Source: CAZXEU01 sp965207385
Lineage (GTDB): Bacteria > Bacteroidota > Rhodothermia > Rhodothermales > Bin80
Direction: 5' to 3'
Assembly (NCBI GenBank): GCA_965207385.1
Contig: CBDBLZ010000021.1
Coordinates: 372,001-436,000, forward strand
DNA: 64,000 nt
Shown: in pieces, positions 16,872 through 24,061 of the stretch
How positions within the stretch are numbered: the first letter of the stretch is position 1
Layout of the letters: the number at the start of each line of letters is the position of its first letter
The notes under the pieces: model-generated
Told to the model about the DNA's origin: nothing
Databases searched by the model: none
What the model saw: the letters and a program-made list of their open reading frames with translations, nothing else
Made by a program: the position numbers and the translations under genes

Positions 16872-17474
16872 ATGGCAATCAATCATGCGGGCGGCTTCCC
16901 TCCTGAGGTCAAGGCCGAGCTCGGCCACTATTTATACCGGCTTATCGATCCTCGAAATGGTGAGACATTCTACGTGGGACGGGGGCAGAACAATCGGGTT
17001 TTCAACCACGTAGCTTCGGACTTCAGCGATAAGGGCAAGAGAATCCATGCCATTGAGATAGCGGGACTAGAAGTGGTACGCGTAGTGCATAGGCATAGCT
17101 TGTCGAAAAAGGTCGCTAAAGTAGTGGAGGCCGCGTTAATTGACGCGTATCCAGGGCTTACCAACAAGAACCGTGGTACGGATGCCCGCAATCAAAGCCC
17201 GATGCATATAGATGAGGTCGTCGAACGACATTCCAAGCCAATGCACTTTTCTGGCGACCACAAGATTCTAGTGGTCAAGACGTATCCTGAGACCATCGTG
17301 AACCGTGGTTCTGTCTACGAAGCCGTGCGTGGCCGCTGGGGGGTTAACTACGAACAAGTCAAGAGCGTACAACTTGTGCTAGGTATGGTGAACGGCGTTT
17401 GCAAGGCAGTATATGTACCGGATGTATGGAATGAGTGCACCTCGAAGCAAACCCTCGGTGCCAATAAAAGGTGA
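16872..17474 (+). CDS. GIY-YIG nuclease-domain protein, 3' end supplied by the IS element
   Basis: 200 residues from the ATG at 16872, with GGGAGA 4 bases upstream; a TTG at 16860 is also in frame. Residues 19-38 hold the GIY-YIG equivalent HYLYRLIDPRN and FYVGRGQNNRVFNHV, as in LEM-3-like GIY-YIG proteins, followed by helix KVAKVVEAALIDAYPGLTNK. A C-terminal part (KILVVKTYPETI...) resembles a small DNA- or ligand-binding domain. The last six residues before the stop are encoded by the left end of the IS3-family element, so the original C-terminus is probably lost. Whether the shortened protein works is unknown. Confidence 0.65.
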   Translation: MAINHAGGFPPEVKAELGHYLYRLIDPRNGETFYVGRGQNNRVFNHVASDFSDKGKRIHAIEIAGLEVVRVVHRHSLSKKVAKVVEAALIDAYPGLTNKNRGTDARNQSPMHIDEVVERHSKPMHFSGDHKILVVKTYPETIVNRGSVYEAVRGRWGVNYEQVKSVQLVLGMVNGVCKAVYVPDVWNECTSKQTLGANKR

Positions 17475-17575
17475 GACCCGGCCGTACATTAGCAGTGTAG
17501 CCGTGGCGGGGTTCAAGCGGCGGAACTGGTCAGGTAGTCCAGCCTGATCTGTTCATCATCAACCCCCTACTCACC

Positions 17576-17983
17576 ATGGACAAATCCAACCCATTCAACA
17601 CCAACGGAATCGGGCAGGTCCCGCCGACGGAGGTGGTACCCAAGGCCAAGCGTCGCCGGTTCAGCGCCAGTTACAAGCTGCGCATCCTGAGCGAAGCGGA
17701 GGCCTGCACGCAGCCCGGGGAGATCGGAGCGCTCCCGCGCCGTGAAGGGCTTTACTCTTCGCATCTGGCACAGTGGCGCCGCCAGCGCGATCAGGGAACG
17801 CTCCACGGTTCGACCCGGGCCGGCAAGGAACTGCTTGCCAAGGACGAGGAGATTGCGCGGCTGCGCAAGGAGCTGAAGCAGTCGCGTCAGCGGCTGGAGC
17901 AGGCCGAGGCCGTCATAGAGGTCCAAAAAAAAGTCTGTGCGCTGTTTGGCATCAGCAGCGAGACCGAGGCCGGGCAGCAATGA
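17576..17983 (+). CDS. IS3-family transposase OrfA
   Basis: 135 residues. A basic helix-turn-helix region (KRRRFSASYKLRILSEAEAC, then RREGLYSSHLAQWRRQR) is followed by a leucine-zipper-like helix (LAKDEEIARLRKELKQSR...), the usual OrfA layout that recognises the IS ends. Its stop TGA (17981-17983) overlaps the ATG of orfB (17980), and A8 at 17925-17932 lies 48 bases before the stop. OrfA alone normally represses or targets; the fused OrfAB is the transposase in this family. Confidence 0.85.
   Translation: MDKSNPFNTNGIGQVPPTEVVPKAKRRRFSASYKLRILSEAEACTQPGEIGALPRREGLYSSHLAQWRRQRDQGTLHGSTRAGKELLAKDEEIARLRKELKQSRQRLEQAEAVIEVQKKVCALFGISSETEAGQQ
17925..17932 (+). other. A8 slippery sequence for -1 programmed frameshifting
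   Basis: Eight A residues are read as CAA AAA AAA in orfA. orfB lies in the -1 frame and is open from well upstream of this run. IS3 elements make their OrfAB transposase by -1 slippage at A6G or A7-type sites, so this run is the likely switch point. I did not establish a downstream stimulatory hairpin. Confidence 0.65.
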
Positions 17984-19050
17984 AGGAGATGGTGACGCAA
18001 CTGCGTCCGATCGTAGGCACGGCGGCGGCCGGCCGGCATGTGAGACTGTCGCGTGCCAGTTACTACCGAAGCCGGCGTCCGGCACCGGCGCGGCCGAAGC
18101 GTCGCCGCAAGAGTGCCCGCAGGCTGTCAGATTCCAAGCGGGCAGAGATTCGTGCTGTGCTCAACTCGGAGCGCTTCATGGATATGCCCCCACGGCAGAT
18201 CTGGGCGACACTCCTGGATCAGGGAGTATACCTGTGCCACTGGCGCACCATGTATCGTATCCTGCGTGAAAACAAGGAGATACGTGAGCGCAGAAACCAG
18301 CGTACCCATCCTCCTTACACCAAACCTGAGCTGTTGGCCTGTGCTCCTAACGAGCTGTGGACCTGGGACATCACTACGCTTCGGGGACCCGCTAGGGGCG
18401 TGTACTTCAAGCTGTACGTCATCCTGGATGTATTCAGTCGATACGTCGTGGGTTGGACACTTGCCTCGCTGGAATCCGCCGCGCTGGCCAAGGGCCTCAT
18501 TGCGACCACATGCACGCGCCAGCACGTCAGGCGAGACCAGCTGAAGATGCACTCAGACCGCGGTCCGGTGCTGGTCAGCAAGACGTACGTCCAGCTGCTG
18601 GCGGACCTGGGCGTGGAAGGCTCCTACAGCCGGCCGTATCGATCCAATGACAATCCTTATTCGGAGGCACACTTCCGCACGGCGAAGTATCACTGGACGA
18701 ACGAACCGCGCTTCGGTTCACTGGAAGATGCCCGCAGCTGGGCAGGGCAGTTCTTCAACTGGTACAACAACGAGTTCTACCATTCGGAGATTGCACTGAT
18801 GCATCCGTCGACCATCCACTACGGCCAGACACACACGGTATGGCGGGCGCGGCAGCGCGTGATGCAGGAAGCGTACGAACGCGAACCGGACAGATTCATC
18901 CGAGGAGTCCCCAAGGTCCCCATGCCGCGGCGGGCAGTCTGGATCAACAGGCCTGACGAAGCTCAGGCCGCATCCATGATCGAAGCCGACAAAGTCACTC
19001 GAACATCCCGAACCTTCGTGCTGAAACCTGACCAGTTACTGCCAGCATGA
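17980..19050 (+). CDS. IS3-family transposase OrfB (DDE integrase domain)
   Basis: 356 residues from the overlapping ATG; produced mainly as the C-terminal part of OrfAB (17576-19050) through -1 slippage. The rve-type catalytic triad is complete: D130 in WTWDITTLRG, D193 in MHSDRGP, E229 in NPYSEAHFRT, giving exact D-x35-E spacing. K236 follows in the usual position. The N-terminal helical HTH_21 region is present (LDQGVYLCHWRTMYRILREN). The frame has no breaks, so the element may be active. Confidence 0.88.
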   Translation: MKEMVTQLRPIVGTAAAGRHVRLSRASYYRSRRPAPARPKRRRKSARRLSDSKRAEIRAVLNSERFMDMPPRQIWATLLDQGVYLCHWRTMYRILRENKEIRERRNQRTHPPYTKPELLACAPNELWTWDITTLRGPARGVYFKLYVILDVFSRYVVGWTLASLESAALAKGLIATTCTRQHVRRDQLKMHSDRGPVLVSKTYVQLLADLGVEGSYSRPYRSNDNPYSEAHFRTAKYHWTNEPRFGSLEDARSWAGQFFNWYNNEFYHSEIALMHPSTIHYGQTHTVWRARQRVMQEAYEREPDRFIRGVPKVPMPRRAVWINRPDEAQAASMIEADKVTRTSRTFVLKPDQLLPA

Positions 19051-19147
19051 ACCTGACCCGCTACACTAAATCCGAGACCAGTCTGTCTCATTTTTCTTGG
19101 CACATCCCGGATCGAATCGGACAAGACGATCTCAGGTCCCGCTATTA

Positions 19148-19181
19148 TTAATTGTCGCCGCTGTTAATTCTAAATGTCGCC
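19148..19181 (+). repeat. Direct repeats ending in TGTCGCC (possible decayed transposon end)
   Basis: TTAATTGTCGCC at 19148-19159 and TAAATGTCGCC at 19171-19181 are near copies about 22 bases apart. Multiple short direct repeats of this kind are typical of transposase-binding sites at the ends of Mu/Tn7/IS21-like elements. No transposase of that class is in the window. Confidence 0.4.
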
Positions 19182-19300
19182 ATTCATACGGGACCGGTTG
19201 ATCGCGGCACTATTATGGAGTGGCATTGAGTGTCCGGAACAGGGCACCTGAGGTTCACGTAGCCCCAAGCCTGCTGCCAGGATTCTAAGACTCTTATGTA

Positions 19301-19339
19301 GTTATCCAGTTATCAATATGATTAGTTATCATGTTATCC
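19301..19339 (+). repeat. Four GTTATC hexamers in two 8-bp-spaced pairs
   Basis: GTTATC occurs at 19301, 19309, 19326 and 19334, so each pair has 8-base spacing. Another copy is at 20525, just before parA. Short 7-8 base tandem repeats are typical binding sites for ribbon-helix-helix partition proteins, and such a protein is encoded at 21185. A centromere or iteron role is inference. Confidence 0.45.
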
Positions 19340-19366
19340 CGCTAACTATCCTTAGAGGCCTCGGTT

Positions 19367-19386
19367 GCCTGCCTATAGGCAGGCAG
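19367..19386. repeat. Perfect 20-base palindrome
   Basis: TGCCTGCCTATAGGCAGGCA is a perfect inverted repeat with no loop. It lies 32 bases past the stop of the minus-strand gene at 19419. It lacks a following T-run on either strand, so a simple intrinsic terminator is unlikely; an operator, a dimer-protein binding site or a recombination site fits better. Confidence 0.6.
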
Positions 19387-19418
19387 CACCGTACCCGCAC
19401 CACATTCGGGTCGAGATT

Positions 19419-20444
19419 CTAGTCCTCCTTTCCTTTATGGGGCCCATCGCCCATAACCGCCGTTATACGCTCCTCCAACCGCTTTTTCAAATCGTTGCCG
19501 TCTTCCCATTCAATATGGTTGTCCTGGCGCACATCAAAGTGAACATCCCGGATCGCTCCTTTTCTGCACGAAGATATGACCCTTAAGCCTAGACCCCGAG
19601 CAAAACCAGCCTCATAATAGACGCTTCCGCGCGTCCCGCCACTTCCTTCTGTGTAGTCTACCACAATAAACCGGGATCTGCGAATCTCGGTGATGATCTT
19701 GCCTACCACATTGCCGACGTAATGCTGCTCATCAACGCGTATGGCCTTGTATCCAGCGTTAGCTATGGCCGGCTTGATGCCCTTCTCCCACATATCTGCC
19801 GTATCGTCGTGAATCCACATAGCTACGAATACCTGGTCGGATTCCGGGTTGACCTCGTCCGTCAAGGCTGCCACTCGGCCAAACCCAAGCGCACTCAGGG
19901 TCAGATCAAACTGCTGGTTATTGAGATTGGGTTGTTCAATCCACCCCATAGACGCCAGGTATCGAAGAAGAAAGTGCAAATCATTTCTGGTGTCTCCCGG
20001 GGTCTCCCCGACGCTTTCCGAATGCGCCATGAATTTGAGGTACCTGCTCTTCGCATCGCTCCTTCCCTGCCAATATTGACGCGAGTTTAGCTCAACAGGA
20101 GTACCTGCCTTGGTTGTTTCTTGGGCCAATAACAGAAGAATACGATCCGCGCGCTGAGGAACTGGCATATCTATGCCACTACGCGCTGCCTCTACGATAC
20201 CTCTAGTTACCGTCGGACACGGGGCACCTTGTGACCGTTGATCTATAAGCCACGTCGTGAGGCGAGCCCTCCAAGGACCGTCTGTATTTTCTTTGATCCA
20301 ATGAGCCGTCTCCTCGTCAACCAGGTAATTACCCGCCGCCCGCGGAGAGTCTATCTGATAAGTAACAGGATAGTCGCTCATCTCTGTCACCGACCAAGCG
20401 CTAGCCGGTGTGTGCCAGATTGCACATGATTCGCTGTCTATCAT
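19419..20444 (-). CDS. Nucleoside 2-deoxyribosyltransferase/TIR-like protein, possible defence sensor
   Basis: 341 residues. The C-terminal 130 residues form a Rossmann-like domain: QVFVAMWIHDDTADMWEKGI, then EIRRSRFIVVDYTEG and GSVYYEAGFARGLGLRVISS. The (F/Y)xVVDxT...VYYEAGFARGLG pattern is that of deoxyribosyltransferase-related and TIR-like domains that handle nucleotides or NAD. The N-terminal 190 residues are helical and unassigned, possibly a sensor. It is divergent from parA (118-base gap). A start at residue 22 (MSDYPVTYQI) is possible. NAD or nucleotide depletion on infection is an inference; it could instead be a DNA-modification or salvage enzyme. Confidence 0.6.
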   Translation of the reverse strand: MIDSESCAIWHTPASAWSVTEMSDYPVTYQIDSPRAAGNYLVDEETAHWIKENTDGPWRARLTTWLIDQRSQGAPCPTVTRGIVEAARSGIDMPVPQRADRILLLLAQETTKAGTPVELNSRQYWQGRSDAKSRYLKFMAHSESVGETPGDTRNDLHFLLRYLASMGWIEQPNLNNQQFDLTLSALGFGRVAALTDEVNPESDQVFVAMWIHDDTADMWEKGIKPAIANAGYKAIRVDEQHYVGNVVGKIITEIRRSRFIVVDYTEGSGGTRGSVYYEAGFARGLGLRVISSCRKGAIRDVHFDVRQDNHIEWEDGNDLKKRLEERITAVMGDGPHKGKED

Positions 20445-20562
20445 TTCATCTTAGTTGTGCGGCGTCCAAGATACGGCCCTTCTGCTGAACCAATCACGTA
20501 GTTAGCGAATCAACTGGTAATCGTGTTATCACATTCTCTTGTCATTTCAGAATAGCCGGCTA

Positions 20563-21180
20563 ATGAAGGTCCTCAGTCTATTGGCCCAGAAAGGCGGTCT
20601 GGGCAAGACGACGCTCACACTGCACTGGGCAGTAGAAGCCCACGGACAGCAATACGGACAGGTAGCGGTTATCGATATGGACCTGCAGGCTTCATCTACC
20701 AAATGGTATGAACGGCGCGAGCAAGACTTCCCGCTTCTCCTAAGGGCAGACAAGGGCAACGTGACCGACGCTGTAAAGGCATGCAGGGCAAACGGCGTGG
20801 ATCTGGTACTCATTGATACTATGCCTCGGGTGGAAGAGTCCAGCGTGGCAGCAGCTAGAGTAGCTGATTTGTCCGTGAGACCGCGCGACCCTTCAGTGCG
20901 TGACATCGAAGCTATCGCGCATACAATAGCTATCACCAGTAGCGTGAACACACCGGGTGTCATCGTAATCAACCAAGGCCGCCATAGCTCGGGTATCAAC
21001 GACAAGGCCAACACCGTCTTGAGGCAGTACGACCTTCCGGTATGTCCTGTTACCATCATGCGCCGTGCAGTACTGGAAGATGCGTTTATTGACGGCCGTG
21101 CGGTAGCAGAGCTTAGACCGAAGAGCAAGGCCGCCACGAAAATCACCGCTTCCTGGAAATGGATTGCCAACCAACTGTAA
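20563..21180 (+). CDS. parA: ParA-family partition ATPase
   Basis: 205 residues from the ATG at 20563 (MKVLSLLAQKGGLGKTTLTL); an upstream TTG at 20539 would add eight residues. The deviant Walker A KGGLGKTT, VAVIDMDLQASST (switch I/Walker A') and DLVLIDTMPR (Walker B) are all present. It is of the short type without an N-terminal HTH, so its RHH partner at 21185, 4 bases downstream, should supply DNA binding, as in ParF/ParG-like or delta-omega pairs. The frame is intact although Rep is broken, so the pair could stabilise the island or be a relic. Confidence 0.85.
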   Translation: MKVLSLLAQKGGLGKTTLTLHWAVEAHGQQYGQVAVIDMDLQASSTKWYERREQDFPLLLRADKGNVTDAVKACRANGVDLVLIDTMPRVEESSVAAARVADLSVRPRDPSVRDIEAIAHTIAITSSVNTPGVIVINQGRHSSGINDKANTVLRQYDLPVCPVTIMRRAVLEDAFIDGRAVAELRPKSKAATKITASWKWIANQL

Positions 21181-21184
21181 CACT

Positions 21185-21430
21185 ATGTCCAAGCCCGCTG
21201 ACCAATCCCGGTTTCAGGTAGCAAAGCCGACGGATACGCCGAATCAACCGGCACCGGCGCCGTCCACAACAGTAACTCCGGCGCGCAAGATGAAGGGATT
21301 CCGCATTCGCATAGATGCGGCCAAGCAGCTTGCGATGCTCAAGATTGAAACCGACAAGGATGAGCAGGACCTGTTGGCGGAAGCTCTCAACCTTCTCTTC
21401 GAGCAGTACGGCAAACCTCCCATCGCGTGA
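21185..21430 (+). CDS. Ribbon-helix-helix partner of ParA
   Basis: 81 residues. A flexible Pro/Thr/Gln-rich N-terminus (about 38 residues) precedes KGFRIRIDAAKQLAMLKIE and EQDLLAEALNLLFEQYGK, a strand-helix-helix unit. This is the layout of ParG-like centromere-binding proteins, whose mobile tail stimulates the ParA ATPase. It lies 4 bases after parA. The GTTATC repeats at 19301-19339 and 20525 are candidate targets. Confidence 0.7.
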   Translation: MSKPADQSRFQVAKPTDTPNQPAPAPSTTVTPARKMKGFRIRIDAAKQLAMLKIETDKDEQDLLAEALNLLFEQYGKPPIA

Positions 21431-21457
21431 CGGCTGACGGGTGGCCACGGCGCACTT

Positions 21458-22798
21458 CTACGAGTTGCCAAGGTACTCCTCCAGCGCCTTGTTCCGATGA
21501 TGCATAATGGTGTAGCGAACGGTGGGGCGCAGCTCGCTGCCTTTCGCTATATCTTCCAGGTACCATTGGCGAATGAGTGACTCGGTCAGAGCACGATCCA
21601 GCGCCGTATGCTCGATTGCTGCCTTCATGTCCTCTGACAACGCCTCCCACGCCTTATTCAGCTGCTCCTGCCGTTCCTGCTGTTTCCTTCGCTCCTGTTC
21701 CTCTCGATCCTTTCGCACAGCTTCCTGCTGGCGGCGGGCTTCCGCCAAATCACGGCGCTCCTGACCGAGTTGTTCTTCGTGGCTCGCTCTCCTTTGCATG
21801 GCTGCGGCATAGTCTTGTGTTACAGCCGCCTGCGTATAGGCAGCCGGGTTTTCTATGCCACCACGATCTGGCGCTTGTAGTCGCGTCTCGACATAGTCCA
21901 GATTGCGGCTGATGTGGGCTGCAGAGTGGGCTGGGACAAGAGCTGCGGCTTGCGTACGAGTGAGACCAAGAGCGCAGAGCCGCTCCTCATGTTCCGTGGT
22001 GGTTTCCGGCAACTCTGCGGACAGGGCTGGCCGCTCCAAGTCAGGAAGCGGTTGGGCATCCAGTTCCGGAGGGGGAGGAGGCGTCGGCATTGCCAACTGC
22101 GGGTTGGGCTTGATAAGAAACCGGATGGTTTGCACCTTGCCGCCACGACCACCCTTTTGTGTTTCAAGCGTGAGAAACAAGTCCGGCAGCTTGTTTACTT
22201 TGCGCACGGCTGGCCGCAGCACACGCTTGGACAGATCCTTGTAGGCCGAGTACTGGGCCGGCTCTATGCCAAGCAGCGCTTTCCATTCTTGGATAGACTT
22301 CCAGCCCGTAGATCCTACGCGCCTGTACCTCACGCGAATTTCGTAGAGGCGCAGCGTGTACGCGCTGCCGAAACGGTGGGAGTAGGTTAGATTAATTGCT
22401 GCATATACCGCGGGATTATGCAGCTTCTGTCGCATGAAGCTGCTGTACTCGTACGTGACAGTAGCGTCGCGCAGCTCAGCAGACGAAATCATGCTAGATG
22501 CGGCCCACGGGGTCTCTTAATCTGTTGGATCCACCCATTCCACGACTGTGGACACTAGACCTCGGAGCGCCTTCTTCAGCGCTACGCGATTGCGGCTGCT
22601 GTATCCTACAGCTTTACACAGCTCAGCTATCGGGATCGTGTGTTGATCCTGCTTAGATAGAAAGTGGTAGGCTTGCAGCAACAACGCATTGTAGAGCTTG
22701 TGTTGCACGAGCAATAGCTTCCCATGCATCAGCACTACCTGTGCGTGCTTCTTCAGACGGACTTCTTGGGCTCGCGACCGCTTGGTATCCGAGGCCAT
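21458..22798 (-). pseudogene. Rep_3-family replication initiator interrupted by an in-frame TAA
   Basis: The first winged-helix part runs from 22798 (KHAQVVLMHGKLLLVQHKLY, then TIPIAELCKAVGYSSRNRV) to VVEWVDPTD, where TAA stands at 22519-22517. The same frame goes on ETPWAASSMISSAELRDATV, then LHNPAVYAAINLTY and YTLRLYEIRVRYRRVG, exactly as intact Rep_3 proteins do, to 21458: 447 codons in all. A coiled-coil Gln/Glu/Arg-rich C-terminus follows (about 390-440). One nonsense codon thus separates WH1 from WH2. The plasmid origin is presumably inactive, consistent with integration into a chromosome. Confidence 0.8.
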
Positions 22799-23140
22799 GG
22801 ATCGATCCCATTAAGGTGGACATTGGTATTGAGTTACCTGTCCACTAGGGGCTGAGTTTCTATGGGGTCTCTGTCCACCGTCTTGCACAAATCTGGCCCC
22901 CAAATGGCCAGAAGACCTGGTCCACTACAACTACCGGTCGCGTATCGAAATTGCCCGCGTGCGGCGGCCTGCAACCCGTATCTGCCGGATGCACAGCATT
23001 TTGGACACCGTGTCCTGGCACTCCGACACGTCAAGGCATCGGATTGCCGTGTATTAGGGACAAGAGCCGCCTTACTTGTCACTTTGGTTCGATTATTGCC
23101 GTAGACGATACTGAGTCCGTTAATTCAAACGCTTGGTGCC
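22799..23140. other. Candidate relic replication origin upstream of rep
   Basis: No gene. The motif TGTCCAC[CT] occurs at 22839-22846 and 22872-22879, inverted at 22815-22822, with a near copy at 22919-22926 (GGTCCACT). A 13-base inverted repeat GGACACCGTGTCC is at 23003-23015. Rep_3 initiators bind direct repeats upstream of their own gene, so these could be iterons and operator, but the spacing is irregular. Confidence 0.4.
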
Positions 23141-23389
23141 ATGCAAGGACAGAAATCCTCTGCGCCGCTCCGCACGCTGCTCGCGCGTTATCTGGCCGGC
23201 GAAATCGAAGAATCATTCTGGCAGTCCATCATGTCCGTTCTAGACTCAGGGAAGGCGGGTACGCAAGAACGGATGGCCCTGGTTGCCTTCCTGCAGGACG
23301 CCATGTCCGAACCTTACGTCGCAATGCGTCCTCGTAAGGCACGCGTCGTCCGCCAAGTGGCCCAGCCTGCCCTTGCGGCGATCTCCTGA
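23141..23389 (+). CDS. Small hypothetical protein
   Basis: 82 residues. SSAPLRTLLARYLAGEIEES, then RMALVAFLQDAMSE suggest a compact helical protein with no signal or membrane segment. The tail is basic (RPRKARVVRQVAQP). It lies between the broken rep region and the chromosomal block. The codon pattern and helix periodicity look real, but I recognise no family. Confidence 0.5.
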   Translation: MQGQKSSAPLRTLLARYLAGEIEESFWQSIMSVLDSGKAGTQERMALVAFLQDAMSEPYVAMRPRKARVVRQVAQPALAAIS

Positions 23390-24061
23390 ACCGAGTGGCA
23401 GCCGCCAGGCTTCGGCACCGGGACACCTCCGCCCTGCGATATTGCACGTGGCGGCTCCCTCGCGGGTACCCACTCCTGCCCTTGGCTATATCCGACGCCC
23501 GGCCCGGCGCCATATTTGATTGATGGAGCGCTCGGTTAAGCCTCCATCCGTGCAGGCTTCGCAAGACACCTTGCGGCACCCTGGCCGCGTTAGCATGCGC
23601 GGCTGTCCGCAGGGGGCCCATTGAGCGGCGAGGTGGAGTGCCGCCCTTGGTGCGCGGCTGGCAGCTACGACTAACCATACGCGGCTCATCCGTGAGCTTG
23701 AGCCGTGCCCATGCCGTGATCAGACAGTGCACGGGTGTCGCCGCTTGTCGCCGTGCTGTCCGCACAAGCCCCGAGCCCGGTCCCGTTGCTGCTGTCACTG
23801 CGACGGACATCGGGAACAGTAGTGCCCGCGCGCGCAGCTTCGCGGATCTCCATCGCCCGGCGCAACGGCGAAGACCTCCTGCAGGCACCCGTGTATGGCG
23901 CCCCGCCGAAAGGTGCGCGGCCATGAAGAGCGGAGGCTGGACGTGACGCTGCGGCCTGTATGCGCCCGTCTTTACCGATCGCTGAAACCTGCCCGGCGAC
24001 TGCAGGGTTTTCCGGCTGCCAGTTATCCTGACGCGGCAACTGAAAACCAACCCGAAGCAAC
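23390..24061. other. Long GC-rich gap before katG
   Basis: 672 bases with open frames on both strands, but all are Arg/Ala/Pro-rich and look like by-products of GC composition. No tRNA, terminator with T-run or recognisable remnant seen. It lies at the transition from the accessory region to core genes, so the element boundary may be here. Confidence 0.4.

Larger units (their letters stand above)
17459..19102 (+). mobile_element. IS3-family insertion sequence, about 1.64 kb
   Basis: The left end TGCCAATAAAAGGTGAGAC (17459-17477) and right end GTCTCATTTTTCTTGGCA (19085-19102) are imperfect terminal inverted repeats, sharing TGCCAA, an A-run and TGAGAC. Between them are overlapping orfA and orfB with an A8 slippery run. 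I see no matching target duplication next to the ends (left flank ...CTCGG, right flank CAT...), so the copy may be old or rearranged. Boundaries could shift by one or two bases. Confidence 0.8.
19103..19418. other. Non-coding segment with several repeat families
   Basis: No credible gene. It contains paired GTCGCC-type direct repeats, four GTTATC hexamers and a perfect 20-base palindrome, each listed separately. It lies between the IS right end and the 3' end of the minus-strand sensor-like gene, and is visibly more AT-rich than the core genes. Confidence 0.5.

Noticed and set aside
17459..19102. Target-site duplication for the IS3 element
   Set aside because: The 3-5 bases on either side of the terminal repeats do not match.
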